This document shows positions 5,697-12,917 of a stretch of DNA of 33,379 nucleotides, piece by piece. How positions within the stretch are numbered: position 1 is the stretch's first letter; each line of letters starts with the position of its first letter. A program made the position numbers and the translations under genes. The stretch is taken from IMG/VR virus record IMGVR_UViG_3300042523_000132, positions 1 to 33,379 of that record; one strand, 5' to 3'. The notes beneath the pieces are model-generated. The model did no database searches. It was not told the origin of the DNA and saw nothing but the letters and a program-made list of their open reading frames with translations. Origin of the DNA: a virus.

Positions 5697-6470
5697 CTAT
5701 TTTATGTTATTCTTCATTTTCCATTGAAGCCAATCAATGAAAGTTTTGTTGTTTATTTTGTACGAAGCGTTACCACATTCACAACTCATGTAATGTTGAA
5801 TCGTTCCCGCTGCTGTTGTATATGTTTTTCTCAATCGAATGTTGTAACTTCCACACTCTGGGCATTCAAATTTATCTCCACCTCTTAATACTGCATAGTT
5901 TACTTTCTTCTTAGAGTAAGGTGCTATCTTTTCAAATACTTTCTCCAGGATAATTACATCCATGTCGCAATATTCAACCATTCGCTTTAAGGCTTCAGCA
6001 TCTTTGTCGAATATAATACTTTTCCACATATCCATGCCTTCATGTTTTAGCTTTGCTCCAACTCCAAGAAATTTAGCGATGTAATCTAGTTTATTGGAAT
6101 TAAAATTAAACTGACTTTTAGCGTGTTTAAGCGTATCAATTGACTGATACTGCGGAAACATCTCTATACCATGAAATAAGCAGCGTGTACGTAGCCATTT
6201 AATGTCGAATCTATCACCGTTGTGCGCTATGATTTCATCCGCTTTATTTAATTGTTTGATGAATGCTTTAAGTAGTTTCTTGTCGCATTGATTTTCATCC
6301 CATTGTAAGTGATGTACTTCGTCTTTTCCTTCCCATTTCCAACTAACGCAAATAATTGCTCTTTCTTTAATTATATCGTCAGGCTGAATAGTCAGGTTGT
6401 AACCACTTCGCCAAAAGATACCTATATTAAATGAGGTCTCAATATCGAAAAATAATCTTTTTCTTATCAT
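5697..6470 (-). CDS. DEDDy 3'-5' exonuclease with C-terminal zinc ribbon
   Basis: A 257-residue RNase H-fold exonuclease. Exo I is FDIET (Asp9, Glu11), Exo II is HNGDRFD (residues 83-89, Asp89), and Exo III is YCDMD (167-171), which gives the DEDDy set with Tyr167. These match the proofreading-type domain of family B polymerases and YprB-like proteins. A zinc ribbon is appended at the end (CPEC at 203-206 and CEC at 230-232), probably for nucleic-acid binding. No polymerase domain is present, so it acts as a stand-alone exonuclease in phage DNA repair or host DNA turnover. Confidence 0.8.
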   Translation of the reverse strand: MIRKRLFFDIETSFNIGIFWRSGYNLTIQPDDIIKERAIICVSWKWEGKDEVHHLQWDENQCDKKLLKAFIKQLNKADEIIAHNGDRFDIKWLRTRCLFHGIEMFPQYQSIDTLKHAKSQFNFNSNKLDYIAKFLGVGAKLKHEGMDMWKSIIFDKDAEALKRMVEYCDMDVIILEKVFEKIAPYSKKKVNYAVLRGGDKFECPECGSYNIRLRKTYTTAAGTIQHYMSCECGNASYKINNKTFIDWLQWKMKNNIK

Positions 6471-6481
6471 TAGGTATAATT

Positions 6482-6502
6482 AAAAAGCCCATTTAAGGGC
6501 TT
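6482..6502 (-). terminator. Rho-independent terminator after the endopeptidase
   Basis: AAGCCC and GGGCTT pair around a short AT loop and are followed by a T run on the minus strand, 5 bases past the endopeptidase stop (6507). It separates the lysis genes from the exonuclease gene. Confidence 0.75.
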
Positions 6503-6506
6503 GTTG

Positions 6507-6962
6507 TTACTGTGCTATTTCAAAATGCATCCAATCGTAATTCTTCTCCCTACCTAAACTTAGGAATCCATGTTTGTAGAAAATATCAATCATTGGTTTA
6601 TATTCTGGTCGGGCAAACCTGGCAGTTTTAGAAGTTTCTTTTAGTAGGTTTCGTTGAGGGTCTAAATCAATTGCTACTCCCCAAGAATGTCTACTTAACT
6701 GAGTGCCACCTCGCATTACCCGGTAGTTGAAACAACCTCCGTATTTGTTGATTCCTAAACGATTGATTTCATCTAAACCATAATGTGCTAATATATCCTC
6801 AAATACTGCTAAGAACTTATCAGCAACTAGCTTATGACATCTCATCTTAGAAACGGGTTTGCCATCGTATAAGAATGGATAAGGTAACACAATAGTTTTG
6901 AGGTACGTTCCTTCAGGATTTGGCGCACCATATTTGGCAATTAATTCTTTCGTTGTCAGCAT
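6507..6962 (-). CDS. M15-family L-Ala-D-Glu-type endopeptidase (endolysin)
   Basis: A 151-residue peptidase. The zinc ligands fit the M15/VanY pattern: [12 protein letters not shown] (His92, Asp99) and DWMHFEI (His146), with an upstream R-G-G-T segment typical of the substrate pocket. The size is that of a single catalytic domain without a cell-wall-binding module, as usual in phages of Gram-negative hosts. It should cut peptide cross-links in peptidoglycan at the end of infection. No signal peptide is present, so it needs the holin. The spanin-like and holin-like genes lie directly upstream. Confidence 0.85.
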   Translation of the reverse strand: MLTTKELIAKYGAPNPEGTYLKTIVLPYPFLYDGKPVSKMRCHKLVADKFLAVFEDILAHYGLDEINRLGINKYGGCFNYRVMRGGTQLSRHSWGVAIDLDPQRNLLKETSKTARFARPEYKPMIDIFYKHGFLSLGREKNYDWMHFEIAQ

Positions 6963-6978
6963 CTATTTACATTTAGTT

Positions 6979-7077
6979 GTTTACTGTAAACATATTAATT
7001 GTGCAATATATCACACTTTCAATAGTTATTTCTGCTTAATCTTGGTGAAATATACTTAATTGTGCAACGTAATGCAC
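6979..7077. promoter_or_regulatory. Operator-like palindromes and repeats upstream of the endolysin
   Basis: The 114-base gap holds three elements: GTTTACTGTAAAC (6979-6991, perfect dyad), a direct repeat TTAATTGTGCAA (6995-7006 and 7056-7067), and the dyad GTGCA-N6-TGCAC (7062-7077), which touches the stop of the spanin gene. A weak -7-like TATATTTC lies on the minus strand at 7054-7047. The layout suggests regulated transcription of the endolysin, but no binding protein can be named. Confidence 0.4.
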
Positions 7078-7514
7078 TATCTTCTTAAATAAACTTTTGC
7101 CAAAGCTATCACAAATCCAATGGCAAAACAAATAATTAGAATTTTAATAGGGAAATTCCACTTTTTTTTGATTGTTTTATACTCCGTTTTGGTCTTGTAT
7201 TTTACAACTTCTATTGAATCTCGTTTTATTTTATATTCCGTTTTAATTTGATACCTCGTTTTAGGCACAAATACTTGATTGTAACGCACTATCGTATCGT
7301 ACTTGGTAACATACTTAACCCATTCATTATTTATGAAGACTGAATCAATCTTTTGAATCTCGATTGTATCGGAAATTGTTTCACATTTCATTCCTTTCTT
7401 GACCGCTTTCCCGTAGTGATACGAAGCGGAGCAGCCAGTCATAAATATAAGCCAAAGGATTGATATTAAACAAGCCCAAATAAACGCTAAAAAGTGAGGA
7501 AAATTTAATTTCAT
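7077..7514 (-). CDS. Probable unimolecular spanin (lipoprotein with C-terminal membrane anchor)
   Basis: A 145-residue protein. The N-terminal hydrophobic segment ends in a lipobox-like LIFMTGC (Cys28), so the mature protein would be lipidated and placed in the outer membrane. The middle is rich in alternating charged and beta-forming residues (YVTKYDTIVRYNQVF, KTEYKTIKKK). A second hydrophobic helix (about residues 120-143) and a basic end (YLRR) would anchor it in the inner membrane. This two-membrane layout is that of u-spanins such as T1 gp11, which fuse the membranes at lysis. It lies between holin and endolysin. A separate Rz/Rz1 pair is not seen. Confidence 0.6.
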   Translation of the reverse strand: MKLNFPHFLAFIWACLISILWLIFMTGCSASYHYGKAVKKGMKCETISDTIEIQKIDSVFINNEWVKYVTKYDTIVRYNQVFVPKTRYQIKTEYKIKRDSIEVVKYKTKTEYKTIKKKWNFPIKILIICFAIGFVIALAKVYLRR

Positions 7515-7747
7515 TTTTCTAATTTTTTACTGAATGAATCTGAAATTTTACTACCTACCGCAACGGAAAGAAACCCGAAGAAAACTTCAGTATTAAAACC
7601 ATGCATAAAAAAATCTATTAAGCCAACAAGCACACAAATAGAAAAAGAAGTAAACATTGTAAGCGAAGTTCTTGACCATTTACCTTCCTTTTTTAATGTA
7701 TCACGAAATAAACCTTTTATTTTTTCTATCATTTGGTAGAATTGCAA
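7511..7747 (-). CDS. Holin-like small membrane protein
   Basis: A 78-residue protein with two hydrophobic stretches (TMFTSFSICVLVGLIDFFMHG and VFFGFLSVAVG) flanked by basic residues at both ends. This fits a class II-like holin or an associated membrane protein. It lies in the lysis group directly before the spanin. The start at 7747 overlaps the upstream gene by 47 bases; the Met at residue 6 (7732) is an equally possible start. A holin would permeabilise the inner membrane and release the endolysin. Confidence 0.55.
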   Translation of the reverse strand: MQFYQMIEKIKGLFRDTLKKEGKWSRTSLTMFTSFSICVLVGLIDFFMHGFNTEVFFGFLSVAVGSKISDSFSKKLEK

Positions 7748-7928
7748 GTAATTTTTCTTTTATCTCCACCTTGCTATGCGGTGATGCTTGACGTATTTCT
7801 TGGTTTGCGCTTAGACAATTGAATAGTTTGTCTTCTACGGAGGTCAACCTGGAGTTCATCCAAATCAATGCGATGACAGTCATTCCTAAAGCACCATGTT
7901 TCTTAATAGTTTCTAAAATTTCAAGCAT
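7701..7928 (-). CDS. Small membrane-associated protein, possible second holin or antiholin
   Basis: A 75-residue protein with one N-terminal hydrophobic helix (GALGMTVIALIWMNSRL), followed by VEDKLFNCLSAN and a charged tail ending in NDRKNKRFIS. One-helix proteins of this type (KHGALGxxxIALIWMN, then S-x-VEDK) are common next to phage holins, where they act as holin or antiholin. It overlaps the next gene's 5' end by 47 bases in another frame, so the two are probably translationally coupled. The lysis role is inferred from context. Confidence 0.5.
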   Translation of the reverse strand: MLEILETIKKHGALGMTVIALIWMNSRLTSVEDKLFNCLSANQEIRQASPHSKVEIKEKLLAILPNDRKNKRFIS

Positions 7929-7939
7929 TGTATTGTGGT

Positions 7940-8449
7940 TTATAAAAATAAAATTGAATCGTTGAATCCTTGCGTTTGTTGAATAGATGGTCTAATGTCC
8001 GAATCTCTATTTAAAGGTGAAATGAAATTGGGAAATAAGTCTTTATTCATGTCAAGGTATTTCCAAAGTCTTGACTCGTAGAAACTAGCTTTTTGTGCAT
8101 AGTGGTCCTGAACAAAGTTTACTTCTCCTTGACTAACATTATTCGAATAGTCTCCGTTTTGCGTTTGGATTCCTTTGTTCTTTAATTGGTAAGATAAACC
8201 AAATGCAGCATCTTCAGCACTTCTCCAGGCGATTGCGGGTTGAATATAAGTAACTAATTCTTCTTCGTCAACAGTCAAAGTTTGATTGTTATAAGCGGCC
8301 AAAACGTAGTTATAAAAATAAGTACCTAGAATCGGCATTATTCTCATGTCGCTTTGAGTCTTTATAAAAGGAACGATGTTGTTCACGTCAATGTTTGCAG
8401 TTATTGGCGTTTGTGTTTTTAGGTAGTTTTCAGTTACAAAGTAAATCAT
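7940..8449 (-). CDS. Head-tail connector, DUF6712-like (set B)
   Basis: A 169-residue protein starting MIYFVTENYLKTQTPITANID. It aligns along its length with the 166-residue protein at 17109-17609: both start MIYFVTE, then share D-x-x-PxI, PILG, SxxxxNKGxQ-x-QxGDYS and a LxxNKDxFP tail. The family lies beside portal genes in Bacteroidota phages and probably forms the adaptor between portal and tail. It overlaps the portal stop by 4 bases. Here it is followed by lysis genes, while its set A counterpart is followed by a tail-terminator-like gene. Confidence 0.7.
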   Translation of the reverse strand: MIYFVTENYLKTQTPITANIDVNNIVPFIKTQSDMRIMPILGTYFYNYVLAAYNNQTLTVDEEELVTYIQPAIAWRSAEDAAFGLSYQLKNKGIQTQNGDYSNNVSQGEVNFVQDHYAQKASFYESRLWKYLDMNKDLFPNFISPLNRDSDIRPSIQQTQGFNDSILFL

Positions 8450-9741
8450 AATGCAGGAGGTGTTTCAATTGGTTTTAATCCTAGTAATTCTCTCAACTCG
8501 TTTTGAGTCATTGAATCAATTAACTTAGAAGCTAGAGCTGGATTTACATTTGCAATAATGTTAGAAATTTCACTTGTTCTTTCATCCATTTCAACAATCG
8601 TATCGTTAACGATTTGGAAATTGTTTATTACTAGCTTTGCGTTTATGTTGCAAATAGCTAAAATTTCATTGAAGATTTCTTCGACTGAATTACGAAGCGG
8701 AATGATACTATTCTTTTCAAATATTACATAAGATTGCTTAATGTCTGAGCCGCTTCCAAGTTTACCGCTTACACGAATTCCCATTAGTATAGGGTCTATT
8801 ATATGCGCTTGACAAATCTTTGAGTCTATGCTTTCCGTAGTAACCTGGAACAAGTTATCGTTTGAGTTCGTAGGTATTGCTTCAATCGTTGGTAATGATT
8901 CTTTATTGTTAGCAAAGAATGCTATTGCTTTTCCCGCATTTGTCGCTCCTTTGGCTCTATCGATTGTTGTTTTAATACTGTTTTTCTCTTCTTCGTTTTG
9001 TGGCTTCTTTGGAAACATCATTGCAAACGATGGGAAGATAGAGTTTTGAATGTTTGACTTTTGCAGATAAGACATTTCACCATCTAAAAAAGCCCAATTC
9101 ATACACGATGAATATTGAGGTAACGTGTAAACGTCTTGCCCTACGGAATAGTCCTCATAACAATACAAGAATTCAAGGTCTTTTGTGTTGAATTTATAAG
9201 GCTTGATTGTTTGTATGTTTATTTGAGTAGACCAATCATCGCATATGTAGTACAAATCGTTTGTTGCGTTCTTTCTAACCTTATCCGCTGCGATGTGCTT
9301 ACAAAAAATTAACGTTCCCGTTTGATTGAATCGCAAGTGAAAGTATACTCTTCCATGAATAATTTTTTCCTTAGTAACTGCGGGAAGTATCTTCTTTAGA
9401 TTCATTCGCTTTTCAAATGCGTAGATGTCTACCTTTTCCATTGGTGAACAAGTAGCAGAATATTGCAATTCATAACCACCGCCTACCGTAGCGTTTGTTT
9501 TAAAGTCTACAATCGCACCATGCAAAGGCGAAGTGTAATACATTTGATTTAGTAACTGTGGGTAAAGGTTATCATTGCCAAATCTAACGTAGTTACCAAC
9601 GTTTAAACGGGCATTGACGTAAGGTAGAGACAAATCTCCTTTACCTACTTTTAAGAATGGTGTAGAGAATGCTTGATACCCTCCTAATTCTTGTACTTCT
9701 ACGGCTTTATTTGCACCGAATTCAAATCCTAAAATCTTCAT
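8446..9741 (-). CDS. Portal protein (set B)
   Basis: A 431-residue protein homologous to the portal-like protein at 17606-18976. Shared blocks are FGxxNLYPQxLNQxYxxxPxHxA near residues 50-75, GGGYEL/GNGYEW, a LPxxEAIPT-type central region, and HxxxPxLMGxRVxGxLGxxxxI near 315-335. The size (about 430-460) suits a compact portal. Portals form the dodecameric ring through which terminase packs DNA. It overlaps the connector by 4 bases and shares one base with the small virion protein stop/start. The terminase expected to dock on it exists only once in the window. Confidence 0.78.
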   Translation of the reverse strand: MKILGFEFGANKAVEVQELGGYQAFSTPFLKVGKGDLSLPYVNARLNVGNYVRFGNDNLYPQLLNQMYYTSPLHGAIVDFKTNATVGGGYELQYSATCSPMEKVDIYAFEKRMNLKKILPAVTKEKIIHGRVYFHLRFNQTGTLIFCKHIAADKVRKNATNDLYYICDDWSTQINIQTIKPYKFNTKDLEFLYCYEDYSVGQDVYTLPQYSSCMNWAFLDGEMSYLQKSNIQNSIFPSFAMMFPKKPQNEEEKNSIKTTIDRAKGATNAGKAIAFFANNKESLPTIEAIPTNSNDNLFQVTTESIDSKICQAHIIDPILMGIRVSGKLGSGSDIKQSYVIFEKNSIIPLRNSVEEIFNEILAICNINAKLVINNFQIVNDTIVEMDERTSEISNIIANVNPALASKLIDSMTQNELRELLGLKPIETPPAL

Positions 9742-10097
9742 TAATCGTAAATTGTGTTTGTTACTACTCCAGCTACTACCATTCTGCCCTCTTCTACTAC
9801 ATTTAAACCAGTATAGTAATCTATATTTTGGTCTACAATGACGATAGGGTCGGCAGATTCGTAAACAGTATAGGTATATTGTCCAAGAATAAAGGTCGCA
9901 TCAACTCCCTCCCTTAACTCAAACAAATTGTATCTTTCTTTATAGTCTGAAGTATCTACTCCTACCCATTGGAAGCCTTGTGAACTTTTATTAAATTCAT
10001 TTTGGAATAAAAATAAGTAGGTTGGATTCGAAATAGTTGAACTCTCAGTAAGCGTGAGAACAAAAGTATTTCTAAAATCTTTTTCTAAGTATATCAT
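9741..10097 (-). CDS. Small virion-associated protein (set B)
   Basis: A 118-residue mainly beta protein that parallels the 116-residue protein at 18978-19328. Both carry an LTxS/ERSxxxxPxYLxxFxNxF motif near the N-terminus, a Y-x-L-x-x-x-E segment, then GxYTYTVYES/GEWSYSVYES and a hydrophobic end after a Gly. Proteins of this type sit between tail tube and portal genes in flavobacterial phages and are probably structural, with exact place unknown. The start is preceded by CCATTATAATAT, an element repeated before the set B protease start. Confidence 0.6.
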   Translation of the reverse strand: MIYLEKDFRNTFVLTLTESSTISNPTYLFLFQNEFNKSSQGFQWVGVDTSDYKERYNLFELREGVDATFILGQYTYTVYESADPIVIVDQNIDYYTGLNVVEEGRMVVAGVVTNTIYD

Positions 10098-10122
10098 ATA
10101 TTATAATGGTCTTTAATTACGA

Positions 10123-10152
10123 TTTGTTATAAAACAATCTTTTATATATTTG
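10123..10152 (+). promoter_or_regulatory. Strong plus-strand promoter of a likely leaderless gene
   Basis: TTTG (10123-10126), 18 bases, then TATATTTG (10145-10152) is an excellent Bacteroidota promoter. The ATG of the following gene is at 10157-10159, where transcription should begin, so the mRNA would have almost no leader. Confidence 0.7.
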
Positions 10153-10156
10153 TCTT

Positions 10157-10354
10157 ATGGTAGATTACAAGCAAACAAGAAAGATTCTAAATGATATGTT
10201 AGAAGCCTCACCTAAAAGAATGAGAGATTATGTATTTGTAATGAGTACCGATTTTGAATATCCGCATAAAACATTCAAAAGAATCAAAGTCATAAAGATG
10301 ATTTTATGTCCTAAAGAAAAAATTTACTATTGTCCTAATGTTATGTGGAAATAA
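10157..10354 (+). CDS. Plus-strand 65-residue hypothetical protein (possible moron)
   Basis: A 65-residue basic protein (MVDYKQTRKILNDML, later KTFKRIKVIKMIL and CPKEKIYYCPNVMWK). It is the only short gene inserted against the direction of the surrounding virion genes, with its own promoter. The two C-x(6)-YYC cysteines at the end could bind metal, but one pair is not enough to claim a zinc site. An independent promoter within the structural genes is typical of moron genes expressed in lysogeny or early. No homologue is recognised, and none is present at the matching place in set A. Confidence 0.6.
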   Translation: MVDYKQTRKILNDMLEASPKRMRDYVFVMSTDFEYPHKTFKRIKVIKMILCPKEKIYYCPNVMWK

Positions 10355-10357
10355 AAC

Positions 10358-10386
10358 AAAAAACCCCCACTAATTAAAGCGAGGGT
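10358..10386 (-). terminator. Rho-independent terminator after the set B tail-tube gene
   Basis: On the minus strand ACCCTCGC and GTGGGGGT pair over 8 bp (with G-U pairs) and are followed by TTTTTT, 20 bases past the stop at 10407. It also insulates the plus-strand gene from the virion transcript. Confidence 0.7.
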
Positions 10387-10406
10387 GAGGATAGCAAAGT
10401 TTACTT

Positions 10407-10916
10407 TTAAACTAGTAAAGCTGCAATAATAGTAGGGTCAACTTCGTAAGCTAAATTCTCTGATTCAGCAACGATAGTAATACTGTACTTTGAGCCATCT
10501 GCTTTAGCAGTTCCTGAGCCTTCAGCTACCGCAGTTACTTGTGCATTCGGGAAATACCAATATTTACCGTTTGCATCTAAAACGATAATAGCAAGGTCTC
10601 TTTGTCCTTCTCCTAAAATCTTGATAGAACGAGACTTCGCTGCTTCTCTACGGTGAAACATTAAAGTAATCGTAGCAGTTACAAATGAAGAGCCATTGAT
10701 TAAATCATTTGCTTGGTCTTCAACATAGTTACCCGTATTGCGTTTAAATTCAAAAGGAATGAAAGGGTCTCCCGCAGTAATTGCAGTTATTTCCCAATTA
10801 GGTTCGTCAACCGTAATTGAAGTAACTTCGCTTTGGTCATTTATGTAAACTGTTTGGATGCCTCCGATGTTGTTATCGCATCCTTTTGTGATTGTTGTGA
10901 TTGTATTACAAGGCAT
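10407..10916 (-). CDS. Major tail (tube) protein-like (set B)
   Basis: A 169-residue protein related to the 185-residue protein at 19392-19949. Both begin with a Cys-containing CDNNIGGI/CGDNNLGAI turn, carry EVTAITxG-type strands, a central F-x-R-R block, GQRDLAIIVLDxNGKYW / GRRDLIAVVQDNNDDWW, and end with a SENxxYxVD...IIAALL helix. The predicted fold is mostly beta with one helix, as in siphovirus tube proteins, and it follows the capsid gene. Tail-tube identity is inferred from size, fold impression and position. A capsid decoration protein is the alternative. Confidence 0.6.
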   Translation of the reverse strand: MPCNTITTITKGCDNNIGGIQTVYINDQSEVTSITVDEPNWEITAITAGDPFIPFEFKRNTGNYVEDQANDLINGSSFVTATITLMFHRREAAKSRSIKILGEGQRDLAIIVLDANGKYWYFPNAQVTAVAEGSGTAKADGSKYSITIVAESENLAYEVDPTIIAALLV

Positions 10917-10931
10917 AATTTTTATGTATTA

Positions 10932-10963
10932 AAAAAGGGTAGGCGAATCCACCCACCCTTTTT
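10932..10963 (-). terminator. Terminator after the set B capsid gene
   Basis: AAAAAGGGT and ACCCTTTTT form a long symmetrical hairpin with T runs on both strands, 21 bases past the capsid stop (10984). A bulged inner stem, GGGTAGG against CCACCC, is also possible. It probably acts as an attenuator, giving more capsid than downstream transcript. Confidence 0.7.
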
Positions 10964-10983
10964 AGTTAGTAATTAATTCTTAA

Positions 10984-11901
10984 TTAAGAGTAAAGAACGA
11001 TTTCAGTTGGGTTTGTATACCAGAATCCAACTTTCAAGTTAGCACGAGTTCTCAAATATGGCTCTGCAACTGTATCATTCAAGTTAACTGCTCTTAACGC
11101 TTTAGCATCAGATTCTGAATCGAAAGCATAAATAAGGTTATTCTTCAAAGTCAATACCGCAGTATCGTTAGGAAGACCTTCAGCAACTACCATCTTAATA
11201 CCTAAGAACGTCAACGCTAAAGGAAGCGTAACAAACGTTTGAGTGTTACCTGAAGCAGCAGCTAATTCGTAAGCAGTTGCGATGTTAGAAGAAACGTAAA
11301 AACGTAAATCTGCTTTCTTACGCTTGATTGTTGCAGGAGCAGCATTCAAAATCGCAGTCAATTGTGCGATTACGTTAGAAGAAGTAATAGCAACATTTGC
11401 AACATCAACTACATCAGCGTCAGCCAACAAACGCTTAAGGTAACCATCACACAAAGACAATAGAGGGTCTACGCTAAGTGTATCACCTTGCCATCTTAAC
11501 AACTCAACATCTTCTCCAATTTGCATTGACATTGTCTCCCAATAGTAAGACATGAAAGAAGCAACTTCGAAACTTCCGTTTGAACCCGCAGCCATTTGTA
11601 AAGAAAGGAAAGATTGCTCTAAATCAAACTGACAAATTTGAGCCATTGCTGACAAAGCACAAACGTCAATGTCGATAGCGTCCAATGCATCCGTTGGAGC
11701 AGAGAAAGCACAAGAAGAAGATTGTAAGATGTTACCAAAAGTAACGTTAGCTAATTTAGTAGCTGACTTGATACCTGGCAAAGTACGGTAGTTGTCTACG
11801 ATATCTTCAGTAATATACGCACGAGAGTAGAACTCGTTAGGATTAGCACAAAGTAGTGCGTTTGTTTCGATGTCTAAATCGAATTTTAATTTTCTTGACA
11901 T
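10984..11901 (-). CDS. Major capsid protein (set B)
   Basis: A 305-residue protein that aligns with the set A capsid candidate at 20005-21042. The clearest shared block is xFDLEQSFLSLQMAAGSN / ASLEESFVSDQLARGSN, followed by FMSYYWETMSMQIGEDVELLRWQGD / FMNFFFDKLAEELTEQMEIITFTGT. This is the spine-helix region of an HK97-type capsid. Both also have a basic RRRK/KRKK before a YVSSNI / YIVSTNV strand. It lies between protease/scaffold and tail-tube genes and is followed by a strong hairpin, as expected for the most expressed gene. It is 40 residues shorter than set A. Confidence 0.75.
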   Translation of the reverse strand: MSRKLKFDLDIETNALLCANPNEFYSRAYITEDIVDNYRTLPGIKSATKLANVTFGNILQSSSCAFSAPTDALDAIDIDVCALSAMAQICQFDLEQSFLSLQMAAGSNGSFEVASFMSYYWETMSMQIGEDVELLRWQGDTLSVDPLLSLCDGYLKRLLADADVVDVANVAITSSNVIAQLTAILNAAPATIKRKKADLRFYVSSNIATAYELAAASGNTQTFVTLPLALTFLGIKMVVAEGLPNDTAVLTLKNNLIYAFDSESDAKALRAVNLNDTVAEPYLRTRANLKVGFWYTNPTEIVLYS

Positions 11902-11903
11902 TT

Positions 11904-12857
11904 TTAATCTTGATTAAATTTATTAAACTTCATTAACTTTTCATGAGCAGTTAATTTTTGCTCGGTAACTTCCGTCACTTCTTCTTCAAGTGTAGGAATC
12001 ATTGCTTTTACTTCAGCTATTAACTGAATAAGTTCATTGTACTTTTCATCGATTGTAGGCATAACGATTGCAAGGATAGCTTCAGCGTCAGCTGTTGGGT
12101 CAACTGCCATTGCAGTTTCAACAACTTCTTCTTCTTCTACTTCCTCAGCCATCACTACCTCTTCTTCAACTACTTCTTCCGTAGATGCCATTTCGACTTC
12201 TACTTCAATAGGCGCATCTTTCACTTCGACAACTACTCCGTCTTTTACAACGTATACTTTGCCTTCGATTAGATGTTCTCCATCAGGTAAATTCATACTG
12301 TTTTCTATTTGTTTATTAATACTTAACTTCAAGCCTAAAAATCCTTCAATCGAAAAACCAACTTGTCCGCTTTCGACAAGTTTATTATAATATTCTTTGT
12401 CCGTTATTTGAGCAGTCAACATCAAAGTTCCCTTAGGTACTTCAATACCATACGAACTATATGATTTATCTGACTTTGGATTTTCAACTAGCCAACTTTC
12501 AAGAATGTAAGCGGGAACAATTTGTCCAGCGTCATGCTCCAGGTTGAAAAGATTATTGTTGTTTAGATTCTGCATGAAATCAGAGTAGATTGTTTCTATT
12601 TCTTGTTCAGAAAATTGCACAAAATATTCTCCTTCTTCATCGTTGCGGTAAATGTCCATTGGAATCATTGCGGGTGCTACGATTCTCATCTTTGGCTCAT
12701 CTGCAAACTGCATTACTTTAGAATGACTATTAAACGCCATTCCTTTTACTAAAATTGCAGGTTTACTAGTGAATGCGACTTGCTCAATTCCTAATACTTC
12801 GCCATCGGAATAGTCTTCGTCAATCGTAACTTTAAAAATAGGAATGTCATTCGCCAT
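11904..12857 (-). CDS. XkdF-like prohead protease fused to scaffold (set B)
   Basis: A 317-residue protein. Residues about 1-180 resemble XkdF-type prohead proteases, with HDAG near residue 103 and GFSIEGF near 172 giving the likely His and Ser of the catalytic site. The segment YSSYGIEVPKGTLMLTAQI is typical of the family. A conserved LPDGEHLIEG...YVVKDGVV hinge follows, then an extremely Glu/Val-rich stretch and a coiled-coil-like end, as in scaffolds. The Met just before LPDGEHLI (about 12296) could start a separate scaffold. It lacks the N-terminal FC/CRHVW domain of its set A counterpart. Confidence 0.68.
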   Translation of the reverse strand: MANDIPIFKVTIDEDYSDGEVLGIEQVAFTSKPAILVKGMAFNSHSKVMQFADEPKMRIVAPAMIPMDIYRNDEEGEYFVQFSEQEIETIYSDFMQNLNNNNLFNLEHDAGQIVPAYILESWLVENPKSDKSYSSYGIEVPKGTLMLTAQITDKEYYNKLVESGQVGFSIEGFLGLKLSINKQIENSMNLPDGEHLIEGKVYVVKDGVVVEVKDAPIEVEVEMASTEEVVEEEVVMAEEVEEEEVVETAMAVDPTADAEAILAIVMPTIDEKYNELIQLIAEVKAMIPTLEEEVTEVTEQKLTAHEKLMKFNKFNQD

Positions 12858-12896
12858 ACATTATAATGGCATACATTTTTTTTTGTTATATTTTTG

Positions 12897-12904
12897 TATA
12901 TTTG
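12897..12904 (+). promoter_or_regulatory. Plus-strand promoter for the inverted chaperone pair
   Basis: TATATTTG on the plus strand, 13 bases before the ATG at 12918, embedded in a T-rich stretch. No well-spaced -33 TTTG is evident (one at 12882 is too close). The 60-base gap also holds CCATTATAAT next to the divergent protease start. Confidence 0.5.
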
Positions 12905-12917
12905 CTAAAAAAACACT

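Noticed and set aside
12037-12390. Plus-strand Ser/Thr-rich frame of 117 residues
   Set aside because: It is the complement of the Glu/Val-rich scaffold coding region of the protease/scaffold gene; the Ser/Thr repeats simply mirror GAA/GAG and GTA codons.
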